Shown in pieces: positions 1 to 12,734 of a DNA stretch of 64,000 nt. Made by a program: the position numbers and the translations under genes. The notes under the pieces are model-generated. The model made no database searches. It was not told the origin of the DNA and saw only the letters and a program-made list of their open reading frames with translations. Source of the stretch: Tribonema minus. Its lineage: Eukaryota > Sar > Xanthophyceae > Tribonematales > Tribonemataceae. The stretch's first letter is position 1. Each line of letters begins with the position of its first letter. The stretch covers positions 496,001 through 560,000 of the forward strand of contig JAFCMP010000530.1 in NCBI GenBank assembly GCA_017506865.1. The letters run 5' to 3'.

Positions 1-1
1 A

Positions 2-88
2 GAAGATGCATTGTCAACACCTGCAGCTTTCGGCACTTTTGCTGACAAGGAGCAACGCTTCTTGCTGGCCACCCGTCTTTTGAAGTGA
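2..88 (+). CDS. 3' end of an unidentified upstream gene (partial)
   Basis: An open frame enters from the left edge and ends at a TGA at 86-88, giving 28 residues that finish GTFADKEQRFLLATRLLK. The mix of charged and aliphatic residues looks like a real amphipathic C-terminus rather than shadow sequence. It lies on the same strand as the myosin, about 355 bp upstream of it. I do not recognise the family. It could be a chance open frame; only the upstream sequence can decide. Confidence 0.3.
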   Translation, partial: EDALSTPAAFGTFADKEQRFLLATRLLK

Positions 89-444
89 TCCCTAGCCGCC
101 ACTTCCGCGCCCTGAGGGAAGCACATGGCGAAAAAGAATGAACCGGTAAAAAAATCCAAGACACTGAAGACACCAACGCTGCGTAGAAGCGCCTGAAGAG
201 CTGCAGAGCGTCATTACATACCTGCATGTCTTGCCATAGCTCATCTAAAGATGTCATCCCAATGCCATCAGGTGCCTTTGATGATTACTACTGCAGAAGC
301 TAAGTCTACTGTAGCTCCGAGGTTGGCATCAAAACAGTTCCACAAGAAGTTGAATTTGCCAGAGAGAGCACGTAGAGAAGAAAGGCAAGTCAAGTCAGTC
401 AACAGAGCAGCACGCCGGCCTGCCCTTGAGGCACTTGCTGCGTC
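89..444 (+). promoter_or_regulatory. Upstream region of the myosin gene
   Basis: No recognisable gene here. A short frame at 127-198 (starts MAKKNEPVKK, 23 codons) is too short to support. The stretch is lower in GC than the exons and should contain the myosin promoter and 5' UTR. I see no clear TATA box or other defined element. Confidence 0.3.
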
Positions 445-3400
445 ATGAGCGAGGCGTGGTTTTACGTGGACCCGGCTACAAACACGCAAAGTGGCCCCTG
501 CAACATTTCACAGCTGGCCGGCCTCGTCGCACGAGGAACCCTGGGGGATGGCACACTCATGTGGAGAGATGGCTTGCCTGGCTGGGAGCCCCTGGCCAGT
601 ATCCCCTCCCTCATTTCACAGGTGATCCAATCTGTGCACCGCCCATTGACAGAGCATGCAAGCCTGTCCGCCTGGAGGTATTGCACGACTCTTTCCTGGC
701 GATCATGTTTCATGCTGGCTCGCTGCAGCAATCATGAGAAAATGGCACAAGTCGACTGTCCAGGATTCAACAGCCATCCCGTCATTGCCACCGCTTGAAA
801 CTCCTTCACGTTGTCAGGTTAAGGCTCCGAAGGCCGCCCCGCCTCTGCCCACTGCTCCCAAGCCAGCGGCCCGGCCCGTCCCCACCTACCAGGCAGCGCA
901 GAACGGCGGCGGCAGCGGCTGGGCAGCGGCGCCGCAGGCGACGACGCAGGGGAGCGGCCTCAGCGACAGGGCGGCGGCGGCGCTGACGAGCGCGGCCAAC
1001 TGGCTGGAGAAGAGGACCGCCGACGGCGTCCCCTACTACTTCAACACGGCCACCGAGACGTGCGACTGGGACAAGCCCGACTGCCTGCGCACGGCGGAGG
1101 AGCTCGACACGAACAGCGGCGCGTGGGTCTGGGTGACGGACGAGAAGGAGGGCTACGCGCCGGCGCGCGTCCTCAAGGGCGCGCCCGGCGACACGACGCT
1201 CAACGTCCAGCTGCAGAGCGGCGCCAAGCGCTCCGTCAAGGCGGGCAAGGGCGAGCCGCTGTGGCCGCTCAAGCCGTCGTCGCTGACGCGCGTCGAGGAC
1301 GACCTCGTCATGGTCGACGACATCAACACGGGGCTCATGGCGCACTGCCTGCGCGCGCGCTACCGCCGCGACGCCATCTACACGTGGGTGGGCGCGAACC
1401 ACTCCGTCCTCGTCTCCATCAATCCCTTCAAGCAGCTGCCGATCTACGGGCCCGCGCAGATCGCGGAGTACGCGCGCCCGAGCGCGTACCGGCTCGACCC
1501 GCCGCACACGTTCGCGATCGCGAACTCGGCGTTCCGGCGCCTCGCGCTCGAGGGCGCATCGCAGGCAGTGCTCATCAGTGGCGAGAGCGGCGCCGGCAAG
1601 ACGGAGGCGACCAAGCAGTGCTTCAGCTTCCTGGCGGAGGTCGCGGGGAGCGCGGACGCCGTCGAGCAGCGCATCCTGTGCGCCAACCCCGTGCTCGAGG
1701 CGTTCGGCAACGCCAAGACGCTGCGCAACAACAACAGCTCGCGCTTCGGGCGCTGGACGGAGGTGAGCCGCCGCCGCTTGGGGTTCAAGTTAGGGATAGG
1801 GTTAGGGTCAGCGTTAGGGTGGGGCTGATGCCTCCTCCTCTCTTCCTGCGGTGCGTGCACGTGATGGCGGACGCGCGGCGCCTCTGACGCGCGATGCGGC
1901 GACGGGCTGCAGCATGACCGCTTGAAGTTGATGTTGATGTTGGTGCAGTGCGGGAGCAGCACGGCCGGCGCTGCCATGGAAGCAGCGAGGAGGTCACGGG
2001 GGGTACCGCCACCAAGCGCACACCAGCTGAAGTGCGCCACGGGGTGCTGAGCACTTTGGAATCTGACCCCCCCGCCCCCCCGCCCCCCACTTCTGCCCCC
2101 CACGCCCGCGCTCAGGTCCACTTCGACGCGCAGTCGCGCATCTGCGGCGCGCGCATCGAGAACTACCTGCTGGAGAAGCAGCGCGTCGTCGCGCAGGCCA
2201 AGGGCGAGCGCAACTACCACGTCTTCTACCAGCTGTGCGCGTCCGCGACGGTCGCGCCGTCGCTCGCGCTCGGCGCGCCGGAGCACTTCCGCTACCTGCG
2301 CGCGAGCGGCTGCACGGCGGTGCCGGGCATCGACGACGCGCGCGACTTCCGCGAGGTGGAGGAGGTGAGCGCGCTGCGCGCCGCCGCTGCCGCTGCCGCT
2401 GCTGCTGCTGCTGCTGCTGCCACTGCCGCTACTGCTGCCGGTGCTGCTGCTGCTGCTGCCGCTGCTGCTGCTGGTGCTGCTGGTGAATGGCAGGTGGCGT
2501 GCAGCGCTCGGCGGATGGGAACGGATATGCATCGGGATGGTGCACAGGGCTCTCAATGGCGCGCGCAAGGGAAGGGGGGGGGGGGGGGCAGGGTGGTCCA
2601 CTGCTGCGGGAATGCATCCGTTTGCGGACAGTGCGCTTGCAGGCCCTCGCCCATTGCGGCGGCGGCACGAGCGCGTGTCCGCTCGCGCAAGCCTGGCAGC
2701 CCATGCAGCGCCGCCATTACAAAGGCAATGTGTCCTCCATTTGCTTGGTCCCATCTGCCACGTGGCCTTACTCACTGGACCAGGCGCGGGATGCGCCAGG
2801 GGTGCGCACAAGCAGAGGCATGAACAACGCCGCGGTGTGCTCTGAGAGTGTCCTTCCATGTTGCGGCCATCGACAACCATACGCTGCATGGCTCAACCCG
2901 CATGGTCGATTGCCACACAGAGCAGCCATGGGAATTCCGCTCGGCGCCTTGCCCTAACCCTATCCCTGACTCTACAACCATACGCCACTCACTAAACGCA
3001 CACACGTATCGTGCACGCGTGCGGCAGGCGCTGGACGCGCTGGGCCTGCGCGCGGACGAGAAGGCGTGGTGCTTTGAGACGTGCGCGGCGGTGCTGCACC
3101 TCGGCAACGTCTCCTTTGAGGCGCGCGGCGAGGGGTCCGCGGTGGACGCGGCGGGCGCGCAGGCGCTGGCGGCGGCGGCGCACTTCCTGCACGTGGACCC
3201 CGGCGCGCTCGCGGCGGCGCTCACGGAGCGCACCATCGAGGTGAGGCGCGGCTCTGGCACTGAGCGCTGCTGCTGCTGCGGTTGCGCTGCGCAGGCGCGC
3301 CGTCTTTTGGGGGGGGGGCTGAGGGGGGTAGCGCTGCCAAGGCGGAGGCGTGCGCAGCTGCAACGGGGGCACGACGGTGCTGCCGAGGCGCGTTGCGGAG

Positions 3401-6400
3401 CGCTGTGGCGTGGCTGGGGGGTTGCTGAGCGCCGCTCTTGCGGCGCCGCAGCGGCGAGGCATGCGGTCCTCTACCTGGAGTTGAAGCGGCTCTAGCGAGG
3501 TGGGGGTGGAGCTGAGCGTTGCAGCTGGCGGCAGATGCGGCGCAGGAGCTGGACGCGTTTCGTGCGACGCGAGAGCGCGCAGGGCGTAGGGGCATGGCGA
3601 CGAGCGCTGCTGCTGCTGCCACACTGCAGCGAGCGTGCGCGTGCCGCAGAATTTGTGTGTGTTCGAAAGTGCTTGCGCAGGCGCGCCTTGCGCTCAGGAC
3701 GGCAGTTGCGGAGGCGCTCTTTGCTGTGTAGGGATGAGCAGCGACGAGGCGCTGCTGCTGCTGCCGTGCAGCGGCAGCGTGCGCCACCCACATGCCACAG
3801 AAGCATGTGTCACGGTGGCAGCAAACAGTGTGATGCGCAGGCATGTCTTGCACCGGCTGCGGCAAACACCCGTCGGTGGCGTGACGCATTTCCTTCCTGC
3901 GCATTCGCGGCATCGCTCTGGAGGGGCGGCAGCGAAAAGCGGCAGTACTCGATGCGCTGCTGCTGCCGCTGCTGCTGCCGCCGCTGCGCTGCACGGACGC
4001 GGCTGCCGTCACGGGCAGCAGTCAGCGCTCTCCTAATCGCCAACCAGCCTCGCTCCCACATTTGACAAGCAGGCTTGTATACAGAGCCAGATACTGAAGC
4101 ACTGTGGTTGTCACCTGCATTTTTGACACACCCGCGACTGCGTCACGGTATGCAGTTCCGGACCTGGAGCCCCTGTCCGTTTCCCAGTAGTGCACTTGCA
4201 AGTGTTCTTCATGAGGCATGTACATTTGTAGGGTTAGGGTTAGTTCATGGAGCCTCGCGCATGTAGTCATGTGCAGACCATTTGGACATAGTTGACACGC
4301 AGCGCGTCAGCAGCGTACGGGCAGACCGCCCACCTGCATTCACAGTTTCAGGTGCAGCTCCAGATCTGATGCACTGTTTGTGGCTGCTCCCGCTTACGTG
4401 AATGTGGCTCAAGCTCCCAAACGCACGCGCGACGCATAGCTCCGACCACTGCGGCGTCATCCGCAGCCGTCGCTTCTTCCACCACTGTGCGCGTGACCCT
4501 TTCTCCGCTGACGCTGCCGCCGCCGCCGCCGCTGCTGCCGCCGCAGGTGCGCGGCGACGTGACCAAGGCGCTGAACCGCGCGGACCAGGCGACGCTCGCG
4601 GTGGACGCGCTGGCCAAGGCCGCGTACGACCACATGTTCGACTGGCTCGTTGGCCGCATCAACGTCGCCGTGTCGGGCGCCACCACCAACACGTTCATAG
4701 GTGCGTCTCGCGCATGCGATCGCGAGCACGAGCGCGTGCTGCACTGCGCACGTTTGCGCTGCTGCGCGCATGCGGCGCTGCGTGTTGCGGCGCGCTCGCG
4801 CAGGCGACGGCGGCGCAGTGCGCCGCGCGACACGGCCGGTCTCGCGCAGGCCCCGTGGGGATTGTGTTCAAGCGTGGTGGCGGACGGGGACCGCAATTGC
4901 CGCGCGCAGCGTCTCGCGCTCCGTGCCGCGTGCGCGCCGCTGCAGCGGCTCAAGAGCTGCCGTGACGGGCGCAGGATGGCGCGCCGTTCAATGAGGGCAT
5001 GCGACGTGCCACCACACCTGTCGTTCTGCGCGTTTGTCGCGAACGCACACGGCCTGAGCGCTGCCACTGCACACTGCCAGGTAGCGCCCGTTTCACAAGA
5101 TGTAGCCACCTGCCCCCCCTCCCCCCCCTCGCAGGCGTCCTCGACATCTTCGGCTTTGAGATCTTCGAGAAGAACCACTTCGAGCAGCTGTGCATCAACT
5201 ACACGAACGAGAAGCTGCAGCAGCACTTCAACCGCCACACGTTCCAGGAGGAGGAGACGGTGTACCGCGCCGAGGCGATAGCCTTCGAGCACATCAACTT
5301 CATCGACAACCAGCCCGTGGTGGACCTTATCGAGAAGAAGCCGTACGGTGAGCGCTGCCACTGCAGCTGAGCGTTGCTGCATTGCGCATTGCGGAGCGGT
5401 TGCGTGGAGGGGCGCTCATGGCCACCCGCGGGCACCACACAAGATGTAGCCATGCCCGTGTCTGTGAGGATGGCATTGAGGATGCAGCGCTGTTGACAGC
5501 TGCCCAAACAACTAGCAGGCATGCTGCTTCTGCTCGCGGAATGGCGGTGCGGACGCAGCGCCATTAACACCCCGCGCCCCCCCCCCCCCCCCCCCTGTGC
5601 CCCCTCCCCCCCCCAGGCCTCATGCCGCTGCTGGACGAGGAGGTGAAGCTGCCGCGCGGCGGCGACGCGGCATGGCTTGGGAAGTGCAAGCAGCACAACG
5701 CGGAACACCCCGCCCTTGCGGGCACGCCCGGCGGCAACCCGAACCGCTTCACCGTGCGCCACTACGCCGGCGACGTCGGCTACGACTGCGGCGGCTTCGT
5801 CGACACGAACCGCGACAACCTCTTCCGCGACCTCTACGACATCATGAGCAGCAGCCGCGCGCCCATCACCAAGGTGCGCGCTGCCCCTCTGATGGATGCC
5901 CGCACGGTCACGTCGATAGCACTAGCGGCGGCGGTTGGGGCGGCGCCTTTGCCGTCGGGTTTGGGGCGACGCTCCTCGAGCTGTCACCGCGCGTGCAGTG
6001 CGCGCGCCGCGGCGACGTGCACAGCGTGTCATGTAGGCCTTTATCACATCAAAGGCAGTGCTGAGCACAAGTGTAGGCCCCGGCGCTGCATCGCCGCCGG
6101 GGTCGCGCCGCCAAGTGCCATGCGGCCGGTGCAGGCTGCGCAGCAGCGCACCAGCGCAGCTCATCACGGCTCAGTTCCGTGACTGCGGCTGCTCTTTGTC
6201 AAGGCGTATGTGTGTGCCCCCCCCCCCCCCCCCTGCCTCAGCGCAGCAGCGTCACAGTGTTGAGGTGTTGAAGTCTGCGTCCGGACTCGCACATCACGCG
6301 CACGCGCCTTCCGCGCTTGCCGCTCACCGCGTGCCGCCTCCTCCGTTGCGCCTGCGCACCCCGCGCACCCGCCCCCGCCGCTGCGCCGCCGCCGCTGCTG

Positions 6401-9400
6401 CGCAGGCCGTGTTCCCGCCCAAGGACAGCAACCCGCGGCGCACGACGACGCTTGGCGAGAAGTTCCGGCGCGCGCTGCTCGACCTCATGGCGCTCGTGGA
6501 CGCGTGCGAGCCGTGGTACATCCGCTGCATCAAGCCCAACGACCAGAAGGCGGCCAACACGTTCAACGCGAGGTGCGGCGACGCGCGCGCGAACGACGCA
6601 CTCCCCTCCACCCCCCAAAACCCCCCCGCTCCCCCCCGCGGCGGGGGCGCTGGCTGGCGACTTGTCTCACACGTGACCTTCATGTGTGCTCGCGCGTGTG
6701 TTGGTGGACGTTGCGGCGCCCGTGTCAAGCCCGTGACGCATGCGGCGTCGCAGCCATAACATCATGCCAGTGAAGGCGGCGTGAGCCGACGCCTTGAGGT
6801 TTGCCCTGGTCAGCGCATGAGGCGCCTACATGCGCGCGCCCAACGCCACAACTTCAAGTTGCACTGCAACGCTCGCCTTTTGCTGTCCTCCCGTTCATCT
6901 CATCGCCCCCCCCCCGCATTGCAATGATTGCGTAGCGGGATGCGTGCGACGTGCTCTCATGCAAAAATTGCCGGCGCGCGTCGCACCCCCTGCTGCGCGA
7001 AACACGCGCGCCGGCGGGCCCCCTCTTCTCACCGTAACCCCCCAATACCTACCTAACCCCCCAATACCTACCTACCTTCGCCCCGCTGCGCGACAGGATG
7101 TGCATCGAGCAGCTGACGTACGCGGGCGTCTTTGAGGCAGTGGCCATTCGCAAGACGGGCTACCCCTTTCGCCTCACGCACCGCCGCTTTGCGAACCGCT
7201 ACCGCTGCCTCGCGTACAAGCCGGGCGTCGGCTGGGCGCCGCTGGGCGCGCGCCGCGACGACTGGCGCGCCATGTGCGCCGCGCTGCTCGGCTGCGTCAA
7301 CCAGGACTTCTCGCGCGTCCAGATCGGCGCGACCATGGTGCTGTACAGGTGGGTAGGGTAAGGGTTAGCAGACGCTCGGGGGTAGGGTAAGGGTTAGCAG
7401 ACGCGGTTCGCGCGAGCATTGAGTTGTGGTTGGCGCGCCGGGTGCGCCGCGCTGCTCGGCTGCGTCAACCAGGTCTTCTCGCGCGTCCAGACCGGAGCCA
7501 CCATGGTGCTGTATAGGTGCCAGAGCGCGGGGGCTATGTAGGGTTACGGTCGTTAGCAGACGCGGTTTGCACGCGCGTTGAGTTGAGGTTGGCGCGCCAT
7601 GTGCGCCGCGCTGGTCGGCTGCGTCAACCAGGGCTTCTCGCGCGTGCAGATCGGCGCGACCATGGTGCTGTACAGGTGAGTGCGCGCCTTCGCTCTGCGA
7701 GGCCTGAGCCCTGCTGACTGAAACACACGCACGCATGTGTACATACAACAACCATTCCCCTCTGACATGCGCGCACGGGTTCCCCCCCCCCGCCCCCCCC
7801 CTCCCCCACATCCCACCTCCCCCTTTCAGGGCCGAGGAGCACCGCATCCTGGAGCTGCTGCGCAACCTGTGCCTCGAGCGCGTGCTGCCCGTCGCGCAGC
7901 GCGCCGCGCGCAAGCGCATCGGCCGCTCGTTCCGCCGCTGCATGCGCCAGGCGCGCGCCATCTGCGCGGCGGCGCTGGCGGCGGGCGCCGCGAGCGACGC
8001 CGCCGCGCTGCGCGCCGCCATCGCGCGCGCGGACGCCGCCGCCGCGCCCGCCAAGGCGTGCTTCTCGTGGGAGCCGCCGGAGATGGTGAGCGCGCAGCTA
8101 GGGTCAGAATTAGACTACACCCTAACCCTAAGAGGTGTACTAAGTAGGTCAGGACCTGCCATCAGGCTAGTGCTGGCGGACGAGAGAGACTCGCTGTGTT
8201 GTTGTGGCCCGCGGCGCCTGCGTCAGTTCACGCAGAGGCTGTGAACAGTCAGCATCCGGCGCACTGGCGGCGCCCCGAAGCGTGGTCGTCGGCCAATGCG
8301 AAGGCAGTGCTGCTGGCACCTGTCTTAACGATACACCTGCGTGCACCGTGCGCCACGCCGCCACGACGCCACTCGATTCCCGCCCCCGCTTCGCTGAGTA
8401 GCGCCGCCGCTGCCGCCGCCGCTGCTGCCGCTGCCCCCCCCCTCCCCGCCCCCCCCCCGCAGGTCCACTGCAAGGAGCTGCTGTTTGCGCTGAGCGAGCG
8501 CGAGGCGCTGGTGGGCGTGCTGCGCGGCCTGCTCGCGCGCGACCCCGTGCAGTGCTACGGCGAGCTGCGCGCCGCCATCGCGCGCTGCAACAAGATACGG
8601 CACCTGCCCGGTGAGAGCGAGTTGGAGAGAGAGCGGCGCGCGGGGCACGTCGGGTTCGCTCGTTGCGCGTGCGCGTGCGCGCATTTGCGCTTCACAATGG
8701 CGAGACGCCGCTGGCGGAGTTCGATCAGATGGATTGATGGCGGTCGTAGACTGTTCAGTGCGAGGGTGTGTCCCGTCGTCAACTAGGAATGAGCCGGAGT
8801 CGACCGATGGTGCGTTGATAGACTGTTCAGCGCGAGCGCGCTGTCAACCGAGTCAGAATCGGAGTCAGAGTCCGCTCGGGGCACGTGCAAGTGCAGCGGC
8901 TGATCCACAGGCTTGGCCAGGTGCACGACGAATGCCTGCAAGGCAGTGCTGCGCCTCGCCGCCGACGCTTCAAACTGCGCAGTCGCTTCACCCGCCGCCC
9001 GCGCCGCCGTTGCCCCTCCGCGCAGGCGCGACGCACGAGCAGGCGTCGCTGGAGCAGCAGGCGCGCGCCGTGCTGCAGCACGCCAGCGCCGTGCGGCTGG
9101 ACCCCATCGCCGACGAGGCGCTCGCGCTGCTGGAGCGGCGCGTCATGGAGGAGGTATGTGTGCATCATGTGCACCGTTTATTTCTTTGAATGGGGGTGGG
9201 GCGGGGGGGGGGGGGGGGGTTGAGACTTTCCAGGTCCTGCAAGGGCGGGAGGGTTATGTTGAGGGGGGGGGGGGGGGGAGCGTGGGGCAGGCAGGTCGCC
9301 AGAGGCTGAAGTCAGCATGCAGGTACTTGCATGCCTGCGTATGTATGTACAAAGTTTTGCAAGTATATGAGCCTGCCCCGTTGGCACCCCCCAGGCTGCC

Positions 9401-11709
9401 GTTGACCAGGTTCTCCTTTGCGTAGGTGTTGTACGCTGTGACTACCCTCTGCCCATCCCCAACTTCGTTTGCTGATGCACCACCTGTCGCTTGCAATCAA
9501 AACGCATCCTATGCCTCACTCATCTGCCGTATTGTTGCCCTGCCCCCGCCCAACACACACCCTCAAACACCTTCGCCACTGCACACACACTGCCACGGGG
9601 GCCAGCGGCTGCCGAGCGCTGCGCCCCTGGCCGCAGTTAATCGGATGACTGCGCAGCACACCCATCCGCGCCTCGCCTCCCCCCCTCCCCCCACTTCCCC
9701 AGCTGCCATGTGTCGCCGTTACGAGCACGCATGTACGTGCATAGACAAGTAGGTAGCGTTCTACATAACTCAAACTTCAAGTATCATCTGTTCCAAAATG
9801 CAGGCCCCGTTTGCACCGCACGCCAGCACTTCCCGTTGACCCCCCCCCCCTCCCCCGCCCTCTTGCCAGGTCGTTGCGGACGCGGCGGCCGCAGAGTGTC
9901 CATACATGCATAGGCAATAGGCATCTATGTACATCAATCATCTCCGTCGGTCAGAATGCAGGCCGTGTCGCACCATGCGCCAGCACATCCCATTCACACA
10001 CACACACCCCTCCCCCCTCCCCCCTTTCCAGGTCGTCGCGGAGGCGGCGGCCGCCGAGTACGACTCGCCCGCGCTCGCGGAGGTGCGCCGCAAGCTCGCG
10101 CTGCCGGAGGCGGAGTTCGTCGCGCTGCAGCTCGAGGTCGCGCGCGCGACCAACGACCCCGCGCGCGTCGTGAACCGCCAGATCAAGCTCAAGGAGATGT
10201 ACCTTGACGCGAACGCGGGCGCGCTCGCGCTGGGCGCGCTGCCCGCGCTGCGCGACGCCGAGGAGTGGGCGGCGCTCAAGCCGCTCAAGACGCTGGCGCT
10301 CGGCAAGAAGTCCAAGGCGGACCTCGCGCGCGGGTTCTTGAGCCACACGACGGAGCCGATACACAAGTCGCTGCTGCGCGTGAGCGGCCTCAAGGGCGAG
10401 GCGCTCAAGCAGTTCAAGAACCTGCTGGGGTACGCCGGCGACCGCAAGTACCAGTACCCGGACCCGCTGCTGCACGAGATCGTCGCCAAGGGCCTCGAGG
10501 TGCGTCCGCTGCGTTTGCGCCGCCGCTGCCGCGGCTGCCTGCTCTGCAGCTGTCGCCGCCATTCGTGCTGCTGCTGCTGGTGCTGCCCTTGCCCTCGCCG
10601 CATCTATCGCGGTACCATTCCACTGTCCTGTGTGAGGTTGAAGTTGCGCAAGCGCGCTGGCCGTGTCGCTCTAGCAGACGCACGCTGGCGCAGCGCCTGC
10701 TTGAGCGCCGCAGTCTGGGCATTACAGCAGCAGAAGCCCACTGCCAGCCGCCCGCAACAGCCCCGCCGCAGCGGCTCTTGTCCCCCACCGATCTTGAGTG
10801 GTCCTCGCCTGAGGCGCTGTTGCATGCCTGAAAGCTGTGCCCTTAATGAGTTGCTGCGTGCGCCGCACATGCTCACTCCGGCCGGGCCTCACATCATTCC
10901 TACTTGAGGCGGGCGCTTACCCCCCCCCCGCCCCCCCCCTCTCTCTCCACCCGCGCCCCCCGTTCCCCCTCCCCTCCCGCGCCCAGGTCCCGACGCTGCG
11001 CTCCGAGCTGTACGTGCAGGCCATGAAGCAGCTCACCGACAACCCCAATCCCCAGTCGGAGCAGCGCTGCTGGGAGGTGCTCATGCTGCTGCTGCACACG
11101 TTCCCGCCGCCGGAGGACGTAGAGAACTACGTGCACGCGTTCGTGCGCGCGCGCGCGCCCGCGGGCCAGCGCGACAAGCTCAAGCTCGCCGTCCACATGT
11201 CCGTCGTGGAGGGCGCGAAGGCCGCGGCGCCGCCCGAGCGCGAGATCCCCGCGATCCTCGGCGCGTTCTTCGACCGCGCCATCGAGCCGCGCTACAACAT
11301 CGAGCAGGACGTCGTGTCCGCCGCGCCGCCGCCGCGCCGCGCCGAGCGCGCCGGCTGGGGCGCCGCCGCCGCCTCCGCCGCCGCCGCCGCCGCGCCCGCG
11401 CCGACGCCGAGCCCGTACCAGAACGGCGCCGCCGCCGCCGCGACGCCCTACGGCGCGGCGGCGGCTTCGCCGTATGCGCCCGCGGATGCTGCGCCGCCGC
11501 TGCCGCCGCCGCCGCTGCCGCCGAAGCCGCCGAGCGCGCCGACGGCGCGCGCGCTGTACGACTACGACCCGGCGGGCCAGGCGGGCATGCTCGCGCTGCG
11601 CATGGGGCAGGCGCTCGTCATCAAGGACCGCGAGGGCGCGGACTGGTGGATGGCGGAGACGGAGGGGCAGCAGGGCTGGGTCCCGGCGTCGTACGTGCAG
11701 CTGACGTAG
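445..11709 (+). CDS. Unconventional myosin heavy chain: GYF-WW-motor-MyTH4-SH3
   Basis: Actin-based ATP-driven motor, complete in the window. Exons: 445-621, 818-1762, 2116-2364, 3028-3240, 4547-4700, 5135-5347, 5617-5873, 6406-6572, 7097-7348, 7830-8085, 8463-8610, 9026-9153, 10032-10499, 10987-11709. All introns are GT-AG, phases agree throughout, and the total is 1449 aa. Residues 1-55 are GYF-like ([21 protein letters not shown]). A WW domain lies near 119-149. The motor (about 205-876) has P-loop GESGAGKT at 314-321, switch I NNNSSRFG at 363-370 and switch II DIFGFE at 583-588. The TEDS-rule position, 16 residues before DALAK, is Asp532, which suggests the motor needs no phosphorylation there. 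A basic helical neck (876-960) has no clean IQ motif. MyTH4 spans about 1145-1290; a Pro/Ala linker leads to a C-terminal SH3 ([20 protein letters not shown]). I see no FERM domain. The tail suggests membrane or microtubule cargo binding plus Pro-rich partners. The start follows from the GYF reading frame. Confidence 0.93.
1788..1828 (+). repeat. Telomere-like degenerate TTAGGG run in myosin intron 2
   Basis: About 25 bp after the donor of exon 2 the sense strand reads as irregular units of TTAGGG, ATAGGG and GTTAGGG. Similar runs lie in other myosin introns near 2953-2972 (CCCTAA sense), 4228-4241, 7352-7395 and 8096-8131 (both orientations). None falls in an exon. Confidence 0.8.
2380..2483 (+). 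repeat. GCT/GCC trinucleotide tract in myosin intron 3
   Basis: An imperfect (GCT)n/(GCC)n run starts about 15 bases after the exon 3 donor GTGAGC. The same kind of tract follows the donor at 26541 in the PH/CH gene, and the hexamer form follows a ferlin donor near 46362. It is intronic and not translated. Confidence 0.7.
7261..7677 (+). repeat. Triplicated 3' edge of myosin exon 9 with its donor site
   Basis: The last ~85 bp of exon 9 (7261-7348) plus its GT donor recur at about 7431-7516 and 7589-7677. The copies encode the same peptide edge with a few substitutions ([39 protein letters not shown]) and each ends in AG followed by GT. The repeat unit, ~160 bp, also carries intronic GGTAAGGGTTAG-type sequence. 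The first copy is continuous with the upstream exon and is taken as the real one. Confidence 0.88.
9798..10056 (+). repeat. Duplicated acceptor edge of myosin exon 13
   Basis: The end of intron 12 and the first codons of exon 13 (acceptor at 10031) have an upstream copy at about 9798-9905. Both contain an AATGCAGGCC stretch, a CGCCAGCAC stretch, a C-rich tract and CCAGGTCGT followed by the VVAEAAAAE-coding start (VVADAAAAE in the upstream copy). The upstream copy loses the exon sequence after about 10 codons. Confidence 0.8.
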
Positions 11710-12734
11710 CGCGGGCGGGCGGGCGGGCGGCGGTGGCGGCAGCGGCAGCGCCGCGTCGCGTGCGCAGGGGCGGCGCGTTTCGAGGCCCGTGCCCGCCACG
11801 GGGCTTCTGTGGCGCTGCTGGCGCAGCAGCGGCGACGGCGCCGCGCGTCCAGCTTCCGTCTGATGAGCTTTGCGTTTGCGAGGTGCCGCGGCGCACGGCA
11901 CGGCAGGCGGCGCACCCCTGCACAAATGCAGTGCGCGTTCGCCGCGCTCACCGCGCGGGCTTTTGTACGCGGTGACGCAGCGCGGGGTGGTGCTGCTGTA
12001 AGTGCGTGAGAGTGCGTAAGCTCCTATCGTGGCGGATGCTCAACACGTCACACCAGGTGGGCGCGATGCGCACTTTGTGCATCGCACTTCGCGTGCGCAG
12101 CGCTGCTGCCGTCCGGCAGAGCAGCAGCTCAGCGGACTCGAGTTTGTGTCTGCAGGTGCGCGTGCGTTCCGCTCGCAGCACCGCGGGTGCTGAACAGTTG
12201 TAAAAGCGATTTGATTGTTCCCCCTCCCCTTGATGTTGGCCTCTGCGGCGAGGCAACGTGCCACTGCCGACTTCCACGGCTGGCATAATCCTCGCCGAGA
12301 GAGCATAACGTTATGATGTTGTGTCTGCGCATCGCACCTGTGGATTGGCAAGTTAAATGGCACGGCGTGAAAACACAGTGCGCGGCTGCCTCTCCCTGCG
12401 TGTTTGCCGTTGTCGTGTCCACATGCCGTGCACTGCCTCTGCGGCACTCATCGCTGTCAATGCATCCATTCCCCTGACTGCCACTCAGAGCTGTCGACAA
12501 GGCATCCACCTGCCCCTTGACGGCATGACAGAAACCCAAGCAGCTGACCGCCCTTGGGCCCAAGTTTCAAACGCGCTCGGCTGTGTGGCTGCACATTTGT
12601 CTCGAACACGCTGCAGCTCGGCGGCAGCGCCAGACGCATCAACGTACCAAACACCTGTTTACATGTAGTGACACACGAGTCCTCCCATGGTACTGCAGTG
12701 AGCGGTTGCAGCCTTGCATGACTGACCGTCTAAG
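11710..12734. other. 3' flank of myosin, no gene seen
   Basis: Runs from the myosin stop to the start of repeat copy A. I see no conserved protein or RNA gene. The open frames here are compositional shadows. Confidence 0.5.

Noticed and set aside
10900-11925. 341-codon minus-strand frame opposite the MyTH4/SH3 exon
   Set aside because: Arg-rich shadow of a high-GC exon; the + strand encodes clear MyTH4 and SH3 motifs.
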